Shown here: in pieces, positions 35,585 through 45,562 of the stretch | Numbering within the stretch: position 1 is the stretch's first letter | Layout: each line of letters starts with the position of its first letter | From: Desulfobacterales bacterium HSG16 | Lineage (GTDB): Bacteria; Desulfobacterota; Desulfobacteria; Desulfobacterales; HSG16 | DNA: 64,000 nucleotides | Assembly: GCA_030377965.1 (NCBI GenBank) | Contig: JAUCGE010000008.1 | Coordinates: forward strand, 1-64,000 | Direction: 5' to 3' | The notes under the pieces: model-generated | The model's database searches: none | Seen by the model: only the letters and a program-made list of their open reading frames with translations | Told to the model about the DNA's origin: nothing | Position numbers and translations under genes: made by a program

Positions 35585-37657
35585 ATGACTGAAAAGGCTG
35601 ATAAACTGAGAAATATTGCGCTGATTGGCCACGGGGATGCCGGAAAAACTTCACTGGGGGAAGCTATGCTTTTTTCCGCTGGTGTAACAAATCGGCAGGG
35701 GCGTGTGGAAGACGGAAATACCGCTTTGGATTTTGAGCCGGAAGAACTCAGGCGTCTGGTTAGTATCAGCACCGGATTTCATCAATATCCGTGGAAAAAG
35801 CATAATGTCAATATTATTGATACGCCAGGTGATCAGAATTTCTTTTCAGATACAAAAACCTGTATGCAGGCCGCAGATGGCGCAGCCATTATCATAGACA
35901 GCGTCAACGGGGTGAAAGTCCAGACAGAACAGGCATGTGAGTTCGCGAAGGGATTCAACCTGCCCTGCGTAATTTTCATCAATAAACTCGACCGTGAAAG
36001 AGCTGATTTTTCAAGAGCTTTCGAGGATGCGACATCGACTCTTAATCCAAAACCGATAATGCTTCAACTCCCTATCGGGTCAGAAGCAGATTTTAAGGGA
36101 ATCGTGGATCTGATTTCCATGAAAGCATATACTTATGCGGACGGAAAAGCCACGGTTGGAGAGATCCCGGCTGACATGAAAGACGATGTGGACAGTGAGA
36201 GAGAAGCTTTGGTGGAAAACGTAGCCGAGGCTGATGATGGTCTCCTGGAAAAATATCTGGAAGGCGAAACTCTGACTGATGAAGAAGTTATCGCATCTTT
36301 AAGAGCCGGAACCCTGGCCCGGACATTTGCTCCCGTGCTGTGCGGATCAGCCACCAACAGCATAGGCGTCGATCTTTTTATGGATTTCATAGTTAATACA
36401 ATGCCTTCCCCGATAGATCGCGGTACTGTTACTGGCGTGGACCCTTCATCCGGTGAAGAAATTGAGCAGGCTCCTGATGCGGATGCTCCGTTTTCAGGGT
36501 TTGTTTTTAAAACCGTTGCCGATCCTTATGCGGGCAGGCTCTCGATTTTTCGCGTGGTATCTGGAACAATCGGTTCCGATGGTCAGTTTGTCAACGTCAC
36601 CAAAGACGCAAAAGAGAGATTTAACCTGTTACTCAAGATTGAGGGCAAGGAACAAAAACCTGCTACAGGCGCAGGACCCGGAGATATCGTTGCTGTGGCC
36701 AAGTTAAAAGAGACCACGTCAGGAGACACTCTCTGCGGTGAATCTGCACATATCAAATATCAATTGACAGAACCGCTTCCAGGCGTGATTTCCTTTGCTG
36801 TATCAGCAAAGAACAAGGGAGAAGAAGACAAAGTCTTTAGTTCTCTTTCAAAACTCATGGAAGAAGACAATGCCTTGAATCTGGACAGAAATTCCGAAAC
36901 CAAGGAAATCCTTTTATCGGGAAGAGGCCAGGTACATATCGAATCCACGGTAGAAAAACTGAAAAGAAAATTCAACGTGGAAGTACAGCTCAAGACTCCG
37001 AAAATTCCCTACAGGGAGACAATCAAGAAAAAATCGAGAGTACAGGGCAAACACAAAAAACAGACCGGCGGACACGGCCAGTACGGTGATTGCTGGATAG
37101 AGATGGAACCCGTACCCAAGGGCGGAGGCTTTGAATTTGTCGATGCCATCGTAGGCGGCTCTATCCCTAAAACCTATATCCCGGCAGTCGAAAAAGGAAT
37201 TCTGGAATGCTGTGAAAAAGGCGTACTCGCTGGCTTTCCCACCGTAGATTTCAGAGTGAGGCTGGTTGACGGCTCCTTTCATGCTGTCGATTCTTCTGAA
37301 ATGGCCTTCAAGGTAGCAGGTTCTCTGGCCTTTAAAAAAGCTGTTATAGAGTCCAAGCCAGTATTGCTCGAACCTATCATGGACCTGACTGTGACCACAC
37401 CTGATGATTTCATGGGTGATATCATGGGAGACATGAACGGACGCAGGGGCAGAGTTCTTGGCATGGACAGCCAGGGCAGATACCAGATAATCAAGGCTCA
37501 GGTTCCAATGGCAGAAATTCAGACATACGCGCCAGACCTGACCTCCATGACCGGAGGACGTGCTGTTTTTACAGTCGAATTCTCCCACTATGACGAAGTT
37601 CCTGCTCAGATAGCAGAAAAGGTTATCGAAGAGATAAACAAGGAAAAAGAAGCCTGA
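35585..37657 (+). CDS. Elongation factor G-like GTPase (EF-G paralogue)
   Basis: 690 residues with all five EF-G domains. G1 is GHGDAGKT (15-22; usual EF-G has AHIDAGKT). G3 is DTPGDQNF, so the catalytic His of DTPGH is replaced by Asp; G4 is NKLD. The C-terminal domains IV/V are intact (GGHGQYGDCWIEMEP, GGSIPKTYIPAVEKGI, DFMGDIMGDMNGRRGRVLGMD). This is the divergent EF-G/EF-G2-like group, a second copy beside the housekeeping fusA. The lost His suggests slow or altered GTP hydrolysis. A GAGAGGAG site precedes ATG 35585; the gene has its own terminator. Confidence 0.93.
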   Translation: MTEKADKLRNIALIGHGDAGKTSLGEAMLFSAGVTNRQGRVEDGNTALDFEPEELRRLVSISTGFHQYPWKKHNVNIIDTPGDQNFFSDTKTCMQAADGAAIIIDSVNGVKVQTEQACEFAKGFNLPCVIFINKLDRERADFSRAFEDATSTLNPKPIMLQLPIGSEADFKGIVDLISMKAYTYADGKATVGEIPADMKDDVDSEREALVENVAEADDGLLEKYLEGETLTDEEVIASLRAGTLARTFAPVLCGSATNSIGVDLFMDFIVNTMPSPIDRGTVTGVDPSSGEEIEQAPDADAPFSGFVFKTVADPYAGRLSIFRVVSGTIGSDGQFVNVTKDAKERFNLLLKIEGKEQKPATGAGPGDIVAVAKLKETTSGDTLCGESAHIKYQLTEPLPGVISFAVSAKNKGEEDKVFSSLSKLMEEDNALNLDRNSETKEILLSGRGQVHIESTVEKLKRKFNVEVQLKTPKIPYRETIKKKSRVQGKHKKQTGGHGQYGDCWIEMEPVPKGGGFEFVDAIVGGSIPKTYIPAVEKGILECCEKGVLAGFPTVDFRVRLVDGSFHAVDSSEMAFKVAGSLAFKKAVIESKPVLLEPIMDLTVTTPDDFMGDIMGDMNGRRGRVLGMDSQGRYQIIKAQVPMAEIQTYAPDLTSMTGGRAVFTVEFSHYDEVPAQIAEKVIEEINKEKEA

Positions 37658-37673
37658 AAAAAAGAGTGAAAAC

Positions 37674-37720
37674 AAGGCCGGTATCAGCATTATTTCTCAC
37701 GCTTATACCGGCCTTTTTTT
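37674..37720 (+). terminator. Intrinsic terminator of the EF-G-like gene
   Basis: AAGGCCGGTAT (37674-37684) pairs with ATACCGGCCTT, followed by a run of seven T ending at 37720. The 20-base loop is long but the stem is strong. Confidence 0.93.
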
Positions 37721-37825
37721 ATTTCCATCTATCACATCATATCGATTCTGCATATTCTGAAATCAAAGATCACTGGCTTGCCATCAGATATATTATTTCT
37801 TGGAATTAAATCAGGAGTATCAAAG

Positions 37826-38299
37826 ATGAACAAAAGAATTGCATTGATCTGTCTGTCCGGTTTTATTCTGTCAACTATAGCCTGCTCTTCAGGAAAATTG
37901 CCTGAGGTCAGGATCACCAACGGAAAATTGCTGCCATGTCCAGCAAGCCCCAACTGCGTTTCCAGCCAGGCGGAAGATAAGAAGCACAAGGTGGCTCCAA
38001 TTCCCATTCCTGCCGATAAAACCAATGATATCCGTACAGTTATAGTAAATGTCCTGAGTTCAATGAAAAGAGTTGTGATTGTTAAAAACACTGAGAGTCA
38101 CATTCATGCAGTATTTTCAACAAGTATCTTCCGGTTTAAAGATGATGTGGATTTTTTAATTGACAGAAAAGAGGGATTTATCCATATCCGCTCTGCTTCG
38201 AGAATCGGGCATTCGGATTTTGGCGTGAACAGGAAACGGATTGAAAAATTGAGAAAAATTATCAACCATCATTATCAACCATCAGGAATTTCCAGATAA
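37826..38299 (+). CDS. DUF1499 family lipoprotein
   Basis: 157 residues from ATG 37826 (AGGAG upstream; an earlier in-frame start at 37778 would hide the signal peptide). Signal peptide with lipobox STIAC. The DUF1499 pattern follows: CPASPNCVSSQ, a long spacer, then IHAVFSTSIFRFKDDVDFLID and IHIRSASRIGHSDFGVNRKRIE. Function unknown; probably in the periplasm or anchored in the envelope. Confidence 0.92.
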   Translation: MNKRIALICLSGFILSTIACSSGKLPEVRITNGKLLPCPASPNCVSSQAEDKKHKVAPIPIPADKTNDIRTVIVNVLSSMKRVVIVKNTESHIHAVFSTSIFRFKDDVDFLIDRKEGFIHIRSASRIGHSDFGVNRKRIEKLRKIINHHYQPSGISR

Positions 38300-38440
38300 A
38301 TAAAATATCGCATTCTGCCAAGTTACTCATTGGAAATGGTGTAGGGTAGACAAAATATAGATGACTTACCTGGCAGGATTTTCGTGAAATTTGGTATATT
38401 ATTTTTTTGAAATTCCCTCAATAAAAGCATGTGAGGCAAT

Positions 38441-39673
38441 ATGAGTACAGAAACAAAAAATCCACTGGCACAAAGTCTGACACTTCCATGTGGAGCGGAG
38501 ATAAAAAACAGATTGTTCAAATCTGCTATGAGTGAAATTATGGGAACAAAAGACCATGGCCCATCAGAAGAACTGTCACACCTCTACAGCCGCTGGGCAG
38601 AAGGTGGTACTGGCCTTCTGGTCACTGGCAATGTAATGGTGGATCGAAACGCCCTTGGCGAACCTCGTAATGTGGTCATGGATAATGAAGGAGACATTGA
38701 TGCCCTTTCAAGATGGGCTGAAAGCGGAAAGAAAAATAATACCCACATATGGGTACAATTGAATCATCCGGGACGTCAATCGCCTTCTTTCCTCTCACCC
38801 AAACCTGTGGCCCCATCTTCCATTCCTTATGATTCCGCGTTGAAACATGCTTTTAATACGCCGAGAGAACTTACCGATGATGAGATATGGAACATAGTGA
38901 AAAAATTTGCATTTTCTGCATCCATTGCAAAAAATGCGGGGTTTACCGGAGTGCAGGTACATGCAGCACATGGTTACCTGGTAAGCCAGTTTTTATCACC
39001 TATGTATAATAAACGGGAAGATCAATGGGGCGGTTCCATCGAAAACCGAATGCGTTTTCTTATCGAAATTGTAAAAGCCATAAGAAATGAGGTTGGATCA
39101 AAATTCCCGGTCGGGGTAAAAATGAACTCTTCGGATTTCAAAACCGACGGCTTGACGGAAATCGAAGCATTGAAAGTAATTGAAGTTCTGGCCGATGAAG
39201 GAGTCGATTTAATAGAAATTTCTGGAGGAACCTACGAATCCCCGGTAATGATGGGCGGAGGAAAGAAAAAGAAGACTCGTACCCCTTTTTTCATTGATTT
39301 TGCCGAAAAAGCTGTTCCAGGTACAAAGACCCCCATTGTCCTGACCGGAGGATTTAGAACCGAATCTGCAATGAGTGAGGCTGTCAGTGAAGTTGGTGTG
39401 GCAATGGTCGGCCTGGCAAGACCTCTGGTTGTAGACCCGGAACTTCCGTTGAAGGTACTTTCAGGAGAAACATATCAAAGTCAGGTAAAGCCTTTGACTA
39501 CTGGAATCAAGCTGTTAGACCGCATCGCCATGCTGGAAATCACATGGTATGAAAATCAGATGCGCTACATGGGCAACGGTGAGGACCCACGGCCCGGGGA
39601 AAACGTTTACCGCACCGTGTACAGAATTTTTAAACACATGGGTTCCACAGCATTCAAACGCAGGCGGGCATAA
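38441..39673 (+). CDS. Old Yellow Enzyme family NADH:flavin oxidoreductase
   Basis: 410 residues forming an FMN-binding TIM barrel: LPCGAEIKNRLFKSAMSE, LVTGNVMVD, WVQLNHPGRQSP, GVQVHAAHGYLVSQFLSPMYNKREDQWGG (substrate His pair), FPVGVKMNSSDF, PIVLTGGFRT and VGLARPLVVDPELP (phosphate binding). It reduces activated alkenes with NAD(P)H; the true substrate is unknown. It lacks the C-terminal iron-sulfur and FAD/NAD domains of dienoyl-CoA reductases. Confidence 0.95.
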   Translation: MSTETKNPLAQSLTLPCGAEIKNRLFKSAMSEIMGTKDHGPSEELSHLYSRWAEGGTGLLVTGNVMVDRNALGEPRNVVMDNEGDIDALSRWAESGKKNNTHIWVQLNHPGRQSPSFLSPKPVAPSSIPYDSALKHAFNTPRELTDDEIWNIVKKFAFSASIAKNAGFTGVQVHAAHGYLVSQFLSPMYNKREDQWGGSIENRMRFLIEIVKAIRNEVGSKFPVGVKMNSSDFKTDGLTEIEALKVIEVLADEGVDLIEISGGTYESPVMMGGGKKKKTRTPFFIDFAEKAVPGTKTPIVLTGGFRTESAMSEAVSEVGVAMVGLARPLVVDPELPLKVLSGETYQSQVKPLTTGIKLLDRIAMLEITWYENQMRYMGNGEDPRPGENVYRTVYRIFKHMGSTAFKRRRA

Positions 39674-39712
39674 GAGCATAAAATTTTCCAAAATTTCAGC
39701 GAGAGTTGCACT

Positions 39713-39733
39713 CCGAGGTTTTTAAAACCTCGG
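39713..39733. repeat. 21-bp palindrome between convergent genes
   Basis: CCGAGGTTTT-T-AAAACCTCGG is a perfect 10-bp inverted repeat with a one-base centre, just after the oxidoreductase gene and before the end of the minus-strand gene. With a one-base loop it would form a cruciform or a hairpin with an opened tip; it may act as a weak two-way terminator. Confidence 0.7.
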
Positions 39734-39770
39734 GGCTGACACAAACAACATAAATAACGCAAAAATTTTA

Positions 39771-40649
39771 TTAACGGATCACAGCTCCACGGTACAGCGG
39801 CAATAGCCTTGTAAAAAGTTGGGCTATGTTCTCGGCTATATCCAGACCGCATTCCACAGCTTCATTCTTATTGACGGTGGTGAAAAATTCCAGATCAAAC
39901 GCATTTGTTTCCGGAGTGCCACCAATATAAGCTGCCAATGTTTCTGTGACCGGTTTCTGCCCGCTTTCACTGGTGTGCCAGCCATTATCAGAAGCCTGAA
40001 GCGTGCCTGAAGAGGGGATTTTGAGATTGCAGACAGTCAACTCGTCCTCAGCAGCTATTGAGCGGAGCGTCTCTTCGTTTTCCTGCTGGGTCAACCAGGA
40101 GATAAAAGTTTCCCAGTCAGTTGACACATCGTCTTTGTCATCAGAGCGTGCCACTCGAAATCCATAATGAAGGGAATTTTGATCAACTCTGACAAAAAAT
40201 CTGGCATGATAATCAGGTGCCTCATGACCGTGATGTTTGAGATCCTGCACATGCATTTCAGGTTTATGGCTGAAAGCCCACGATTTGAACTGAAACCGGT
40301 TGGTGTCGATTTTTTGAGTTATCGCTTCGCCTAGCTGGCTGCGGGAACGCCAGGTCGTTCCTGATGCACTTTTCTTGAAGTCCGTGGGAGCAAACCCGGT
40401 AAATGCTGGTTTTTTTCTTGATCCAGATTTAGATGATTTTCCAGCGGCTCCTTCAGCCAGTTTATTGAGCTTTTCCCATTCTCTGCGTTCCAGAATACGA
40501 CGCTGCAATTCAATATCGGTACTGATCTCTTCGCCGCTTTCCCAGCGGATAACCATTTTTTCTTTATGTATGGAAATGACCGTAAAGATACCTTTCTCAT
40601 TTTCGTATTGTCCATCAACATTAAATTCCATTTTTGCCGGCTGGTCCAT
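39771..40649 (-). CDS. Protein of unknown function
   Basis: 292 residues, not recognised. The start is ATG 40649, with a near-perfect AGGAGGT upstream, so it is a real gene. The N-terminal 45 residues (VDGQYENEKGIFTVISIHKEKMVIRWESGEEIS) look like a small beta-barrel such as a KOW/Tudor-like module. A basic linker (GKSSKSGSRKKPAFTG) then leads to an about 190-residue alpha/beta domain. No signal peptide or membrane segment, so cytoplasmic. Confidence 0.85.
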   Translation of the reverse strand: MDQPAKMEFNVDGQYENEKGIFTVISIHKEKMVIRWESGEEISTDIELQRRILERREWEKLNKLAEGAAGKSSKSGSRKKPAFTGFAPTDFKKSASGTTWRSRSQLGEAITQKIDTNRFQFKSWAFSHKPEMHVQDLKHHGHEAPDYHARFFVRVDQNSLHYGFRVARSDDKDDVSTDWETFISWLTQQENEETLRSIAAEDELTVCNLKIPSSGTLQASDNGWHTSESGQKPVTETLAAYIGGTPETNAFDLEFFTTVNKNEAVECGLDIAENIAQLFTRLLPLYRGAVIR

Positions 40650-40845
40650 GATACCTCCTGTTTGGGCTGCATTGTCAAATTGTTAATACTACAATACGAA
40701 AAGTTGGATACCTGAAAACACGGGTCTGATACTGCTTTGATGCAGGACACTCAAGTATTGCTTCCTTATTATAAGCATGATTTGCCCATTTTGCTCATTT
40801 TTTTTGCTTTTCTGCATCCATAAAAGATGCCAGTGTCCATCTGCT

Positions 40846-41214
40846 TTACCATCCAAGGATTGTTTTAGCTTTTTCCAGTGAGTTTACATCCTCGGTTTTA
40901 TATCCGAGTTCTTTTGCAGTGCGGTTGAACTGAAGATTGCCAATCTGAGAAGCAACATTATCGGACACGATACGTATCGCGCGGCTGATGCGCCTGGCTA
41001 CAGCATATTCAGTACCCTGACGGAAGATAAGACGTACTTCATCAGTGCTTGGTATGAACTCGGAAATATCTGTAATCACGATAAAACCAGGTCTGAGTTT
41101 ATCCACGCCCTCTTTGAATTTTTCGACGTATTCTTTTGCATCATCAACTTCAAAACGCCCTTTTAAAACGCAGAGAATCGCATTTCTAGCAGCATTAATT
41201 TTGAGTTGGTACAT
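40846..41214 (-). CDS. STAS/SpoIIAA-like small protein
   Basis: 122 residues from ATG 41214 (a TTG at 41247 is also in frame). The pattern NAILCVLKGRFEVDDAKEYVEKFKEGVDKLRPGFIVITDISEF follows the strand-helix-strand layout of STAS-like or SpoIIAA-like proteins, in which a small alpha/beta domain takes part in partner switching or lipid and nucleotide sensing. It lies downstream of a sensor kinase in the same orientation of reading, so a signalling role is possible. Confidence 0.75.
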   Translation of the reverse strand: MYQLKINAARNAILCVLKGRFEVDDAKEYVEKFKEGVDKLRPGFIVITDISEFIPSTDEVRLIFRQGTEYAVARRISRAIRIVSDNVASQIGNLQFNRTAKELGYKTEDVNSLEKAKTILGW

Positions 41215-41302
41215 ATTATGCCCTGCCTTTTCAGTAAAAAAGTTCAATCTTATTTAACTATATCTATGCTATAGTGCGTGTGGTGTCAAGAATGAATAAC
41301 GC

Positions 41303-44300
41303 TCAATTTTTGTTCAGAGCATTCCGCACAGAAATTAACAGATCACGCCTTACAACAGGTTTTATAGCAAACACTCTGATCCCGATTTCCCTGGCTTTTT
41401 CCTCCGAAATACTGCTGCTGTAGCCAGTACAGAGAATAATGGGAATATCAGTTCGAATCTTTATTATTGCAGAGGCCAGCATATCCCCGGTTATACCCGG
41501 CATGGTCATATCGGTGATAACCAGGTCAAATCGAGCAGGATCGGCTCGAAACACTTTGAGAGCTTCAATCGGATTCGTATAAGCATCAACATGATACCCC
41601 GATGTTTCGAGGATCTGTTTTCCTGTATCCACAATAAGCTCTTCATCATCGACAAAAAGAATTCTTTCATTGCCTGTGGGCAAAAGTTCAGTCTTTTCGA
41701 TTACGGGCATGACTTCCTGTTCGATTGCAGGAAAAAGAATACGGAATGTCGTGCCTTTACCCAAATCACTTTCAACTGTAATTATGCCCTCATGATCTTT
41801 CACGATTCCGTGTACCACGGCCAGCCCCATGCCTGTACCTTCACCTACTTCTTTTGTCGTAAAATAAGGATCGAAAATCCGGTTATTGATTCTGGTATCG
41901 ATTCCATATCCGGTATCACTGACACCCAGTTCGACATATCTGCCTGAAAGCGGTCTGTCGGAATGTGATTTACCAAAAAATGATTTATAAGACCTATTCC
42001 AGATATCGCTGTCAAGCCCGGCATTGATCAGACTCACCTTCAAAATTCCTCCGCGTGGCTGCATAGCGTGAGAGGCATTACTGCATAAGTTCAACATGAT
42101 CTGATGTATCTGTGTACAATCAGCCATGATTGTTTCCACTTCTTCTGAAATTTCTACACGAATTTCTATTGTGGCAGGAATCGAAACACGTATCAGCTTA
42201 AGAGATTCCTTGATTATGGAATTTACCTTCAAAGGAATCTTTTCATGTTTAGTTTTACGGCTGAAACTCAAAAGCTGATATATTACATCTTTTGCGCGAA
42301 GACTTGCCTTCAGTATCCCTTCAAGATTATGTAAGGCAGGATTCCATGAAGGAATATTATCTACCGCAAGTTCTGCATTACCTATGATAATACCCAGAAT
42401 ATTGTTGAAGTCATGTGCGATTCCTCCGGTCAAGGTTCCGATAGATTCTATTTTCTGAGAAAGGCGGAGTTCTTCTTCTTTTTTCTTCAAAGCTTCTTCA
42501 GCCCGTATCTGTTCAGTAATATCTTCAAGAATCAAAACTTTTCTTTTGTCATCTGTTATGTACAGCTTATACATGGCCAGAGCATCAGAGTTATCTTTAC
42601 AAGTAATTTTCAGCCTTACTTTTTCATATTTTTTATTTTCAGGATTTTGTAAAGAATTTTCCCATATTGAAATAATTTTCAAACGATAGGACTCATCAGG
42701 AAAGACTGTATCAAATAACAGCTGGATAGTGGGTATATCAGCAAGTGTATATCCAAAAACCTTTGTAAAGCATGGATTTACATACTCAATGTTATTTTTT
42801 TGCCCGATTATGGATATGGGAAAGGGCGCAAGTTCGACAACCTGCCCGAAGCGTTTTTCGATAGCGCCAAGAGCTTTTTCAACTTTTTTCAAATCCGTGA
42901 CATCCATACATATTGTCTGTAATAAATTCATATCATCAGAGTAATGAACTAAGGATGTAGTCAAAAGAGCATCATATTGAGTATTGTCTTTACGTATCAT
43001 CCTGGCTGGAAAATTGACAACATACCCTTTTGCTTTGATCATATTTATAAAGAGTTTTCTTTCTTCTGGATTGACATATGTATCCGCAAGGCAAATTTTT
43101 TTATAGTCATCAAGGGTGTACCCGCTCATATTCTCGAAAGCTTTATTAACAGTAATAACTTTACCGCTCATAGTCGCAAAACCTATACCAAAAGGCGACT
43201 GCTCGAAAAGAGATCTATACTTTTCTTCACTTGCCCTCAATGCCTCCTCTGTGTGTTTACGTTCTGCAATTTCAGCTTCGAGATCTTTATTTCTATCAGA
43301 GAGGGAAATCGTGTAATCATGAAGTTTTTCAGTCATGTCATCAAGTACTCCAGACAGCTGCCCGATCTCGTCTTTAGCAGTCATGTTCAAGCGCAGGGAA
43401 AAGTCACCTGATCGAACTCCATCTGCAAGATCAGCGGCTTTTTTCAAGGGTACGATTACCAATCTGTTAAATATGAGAATGATGCCAGCTATAATCATTA
43501 TTGCAAAAGCAATCATAAAAATATTTACATACCCTAATAACCTTATCGAACTTGTTATATCCGCAAAATCGGCGGTGGTTGCCATCACCCATCCGGTTTC
43601 TTCATGTTTCATGAAAGCAGTAAGTTTCTTCAGTCCGTCAGATGTATATACAACTATTCCCTTCTGCTTCATCATAGCCTTTTGATCATGATAGAAACGC
43701 CCTTCATCCGAGTTTAAAATCATCCTTCTGTCCCGGTGGGAAATAACAGCCCCTTCTTTATCAATAATAAAAGAATGGCCGGTTTCGCCAACTTTCACAG
43801 GATCTATATATGAAGCAGTGAAGAATTCAAAATCTACGATTCCGACCAGAGTTCCGACAATTTCTTCCCTTTCCATTATCGGTGATGACACAGAAAATAA
43901 AGGCATCCCTGAAAACGGGCTGAGAAAAACGTTCGAGATAAGAGGATTTCCAAAAGTCGCTCTCCGAGTTCTTTTCTGTTCATACAAATCCGCATTTGTA
44001 ATTTTTTCAGATTCGGATGAACAGACAATCATACCTTTTATATTGGTCACATAAAGAGCTTTATAAGACCGATTTTTCTCTTTTTCTCTTATCAGATACA
44101 GATTTGCTTTTTCTCTGGTAGCTTTGCCGATGAAAGTATCCCGAACTGCCATCTTGAAATAATATTGTTCACTCCATCTAACGATATCTTTTTTTATGAT
44201 CGTCATCCATGATGCAAGCTGTTTTACGCTTAAATCAGTCATCATGAGCAACTCTTCTTCAATCAAATTTTCGATAGCACTTCTGGAAAGGATATAAGAG

Positions 44301-44383
44301 ACAGAGCTTGAAATACCAAGACCAATAATGATCAAGGTGATTACAGGGATCAGAAATTTATTTCTAAGATTCGATTTTATCAT
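41303..44383 (-). CDS. Hybrid sensor histidine kinase (Cache-HAMP-PAS-PAS-HK-REC)
   Basis: 1026 residues. A transmembrane helix (about 10-32), then a periplasmic double-Cache sensor (VGETGHSFIIDKEGAVISHRD), a second helix near 290-310, and HAMP (VIVPLKKAADLADGV). Two PAS domains cover about 385-625. The kinase core has the H-box GGIAHDFNNILGI, N-box QIMLNLCSNASHAM, and G-boxes VSDTGYGI and GEGTGMGLAVV. A C-terminal receiver follows (ILFVDDEELIVD, ITDMTMPG with the phospho-Asp, FAIKPV). It senses a small extracytoplasmic ligand. A second kinase of the same HDFNN type lies at 50221-52215. Confidence 0.96.
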   Translation of the reverse strand: MIKSNLRNKFLIPVITLIIIGLGISSSVSYILSRSAIENLIEEELLMMTDLSVKQLASWMTIIKKDIVRWSEQYYFKMAVRDTFIGKATREKANLYLIREKEKNRSYKALYVTNIKGMIVCSSESEKITNADLYEQKRTRRATFGNPLISNVFLSPFSGMPLFSVSSPIMEREEIVGTLVGIVDFEFFTASYIDPVKVGETGHSFIIDKEGAVISHRDRRMILNSDEGRFYHDQKAMMKQKGIVVYTSDGLKKLTAFMKHEETGWVMATTADFADITSSIRLLGYVNIFMIAFAIMIIAGIILIFNRLVIVPLKKAADLADGVRSGDFSLRLNMTAKDEIGQLSGVLDDMTEKLHDYTISLSDRNKDLEAEIAERKHTEEALRASEEKYRSLFEQSPFGIGFATMSGKVITVNKAFENMSGYTLDDYKKICLADTYVNPEERKLFINMIKAKGYVVNFPARMIRKDNTQYDALLTTSLVHYSDDMNLLQTICMDVTDLKKVEKALGAIEKRFGQVVELAPFPISIIGQKNNIEYVNPCFTKVFGYTLADIPTIQLLFDTVFPDESYRLKIISIWENSLQNPENKKYEKVRLKITCKDNSDALAMYKLYITDDKRKVLILEDITEQIRAEEALKKKEEELRLSQKIESIGTLTGGIAHDFNNILGIIIGNAELAVDNIPSWNPALHNLEGILKASLRAKDVIYQLLSFSRKTKHEKIPLKVNSIIKESLKLIRVSIPATIEIRVEISEEVETIMADCTQIHQIMLNLCSNASHAMQPRGGILKVSLINAGLDSDIWNRSYKSFFGKSHSDRPLSGRYVELGVSDTGYGIDTRINNRIFDPYFTTKEVGEGTGMGLAVVHGIVKDHEGIITVESDLGKGTTFRILFPAIEQEVMPVIEKTELLPTGNERILFVDDEELIVDTGKQILETSGYHVDAYTNPIEALKVFRADPARFDLVITDMTMPGITGDMLASAIIKIRTDIPIILCTGYSSSISEEKAREIGIRVFAIKPVVRRDLLISVRNALNKN

Positions 44384-44515
44384 TCTCCTTCACCTTCAAA
44401 ATTTCCATAAATATGGTTGCATGACATTCTATATCTTCCCCCTTTGCAGCAACGCAGAATACGGGTAAAAAGACAAGCAGGACAGGTATATTATTTTTTT
44501 TGATTTCCCTCAAGA

Positions 44516-45562
44516 TCACAGACTGTTATCGACTCCCATTATAAAGGCAACAAGAAACACGCGATGGGACCCTGGAAGACAGACAACAAGTGTGTCAGAT
44601 GTCGATACTGCGGAAGAAAAACCCGCAAGTTTCGGAAACTTCTTCTTAATATTTCCTTTACACACAATTCCGTCAGTTCCGATTTTAAAAGATTTATCAG
44701 AATAAGAACGTCCCTTAGGTACACCTTTCCCAGCCCGGTGAAGAGTAGCTCCGAATATGTCAGCATGAAGAACCCGATATTCTTCATCGTCATAAAGGTA
44801 AAGCATATTTTTTATTTTTTTTGCGCTCGGAGGAGTTATAAAAGGGCCTCCAAATCCTTGAAAACCTCCACCAACTGCTACTATAGCAAGAGATTTATCG
44901 TTATTTTTTTTCAAAGGAAAAGGATAATACCAGGGATCTTTGATAAGGTTTTTCAATACATCCCTGGTTTTTGCAGAGTCTATGCTGCCTGAAAGTCCGA
45001 TAACTCTGGCGAAAATCTGGGGAGAAAGGGATTTTGCGGCTTCCAGAGCACCTTCACGATAATGTGCCATGCCGCATCTCCATGCCGCTGTTTTTCCGGC
45101 ATTAAGAAAGGTATCAGTATCAGAACACAATGGGGCAAGCCCTTTCATAATATCGAGCCATAATAACTGTTTACCGCTTTTTTCAGTGGTCAGATTAATC
45201 AATGCATTTGAAATCGCTGCGGGCAGTGTTTCAGGTTCTTCCGCCAGAAACTGAGGAACAGATGGAAACAGTTCTTTCCATGCCCTTAATACTTCCGGAT
45301 ATACAGGATTTTTTCCAAAACACCCTTGAGCGAACAATGCAAGAGATAAATCATATAACGAACATGCCAGTTTTTTCGCATTGGCATTGGGAAATCCTGC
45401 AACAAGATTCACCAGTGGTGCAACGATTCCGGTCAAATGATCAAAAAAGTCATTTCCATTCAAGCTCCTGTCAGAGCGGCTGGCATGGTTGAATTTTAAA
45501 TTAAACAGATCCCGGTCATTTTTTAAAATATCGGCAAAAGGCCCTGTTATGCGTCTTTCCAT
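44516..45562 (-). CDS. Unknown protein coupled to a MoxR ATPase
   Basis: About 348 residues, not recognised. The start ATG 45562 has GAGGTG seven bases upstream and overlaps the end of the MoxR gene by 16 bases, so the two are translated together. The N-terminal two thirds is helical (LYDLSLALFAQGCFGKNP, AISNALINL); the C-terminal third has glycine-rich strands (AIVAVGGGFQGFGGPFITPPSAKKIK). It could be the substrate or adaptor of the ATPase (inference). Confidence 0.8.
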   Translation of the reverse strand: MERRITGPFADILKNDRDLFNLKFNHASRSDRSLNGNDFFDHLTGIVAPLVNLVAGFPNANAKKLACSLYDLSLALFAQGCFGKNPVYPEVLRAWKELFPSVPQFLAEEPETLPAAISNALINLTTEKSGKQLLWLDIMKGLAPLCSDTDTFLNAGKTAAWRCGMAHYREGALEAAKSLSPQIFARVIGLSGSIDSAKTRDVLKNLIKDPWYYPFPLKKNNDKSLAIVAVGGGFQGFGGPFITPPSAKKIKNMLYLYDDEEYRVLHADIFGATLHRAGKGVPKGRSYSDKSFKIGTDGIVCKGNIKKKFPKLAGFSSAVSTSDTLVVCLPGSHRVFLVAFIMGVDNSL

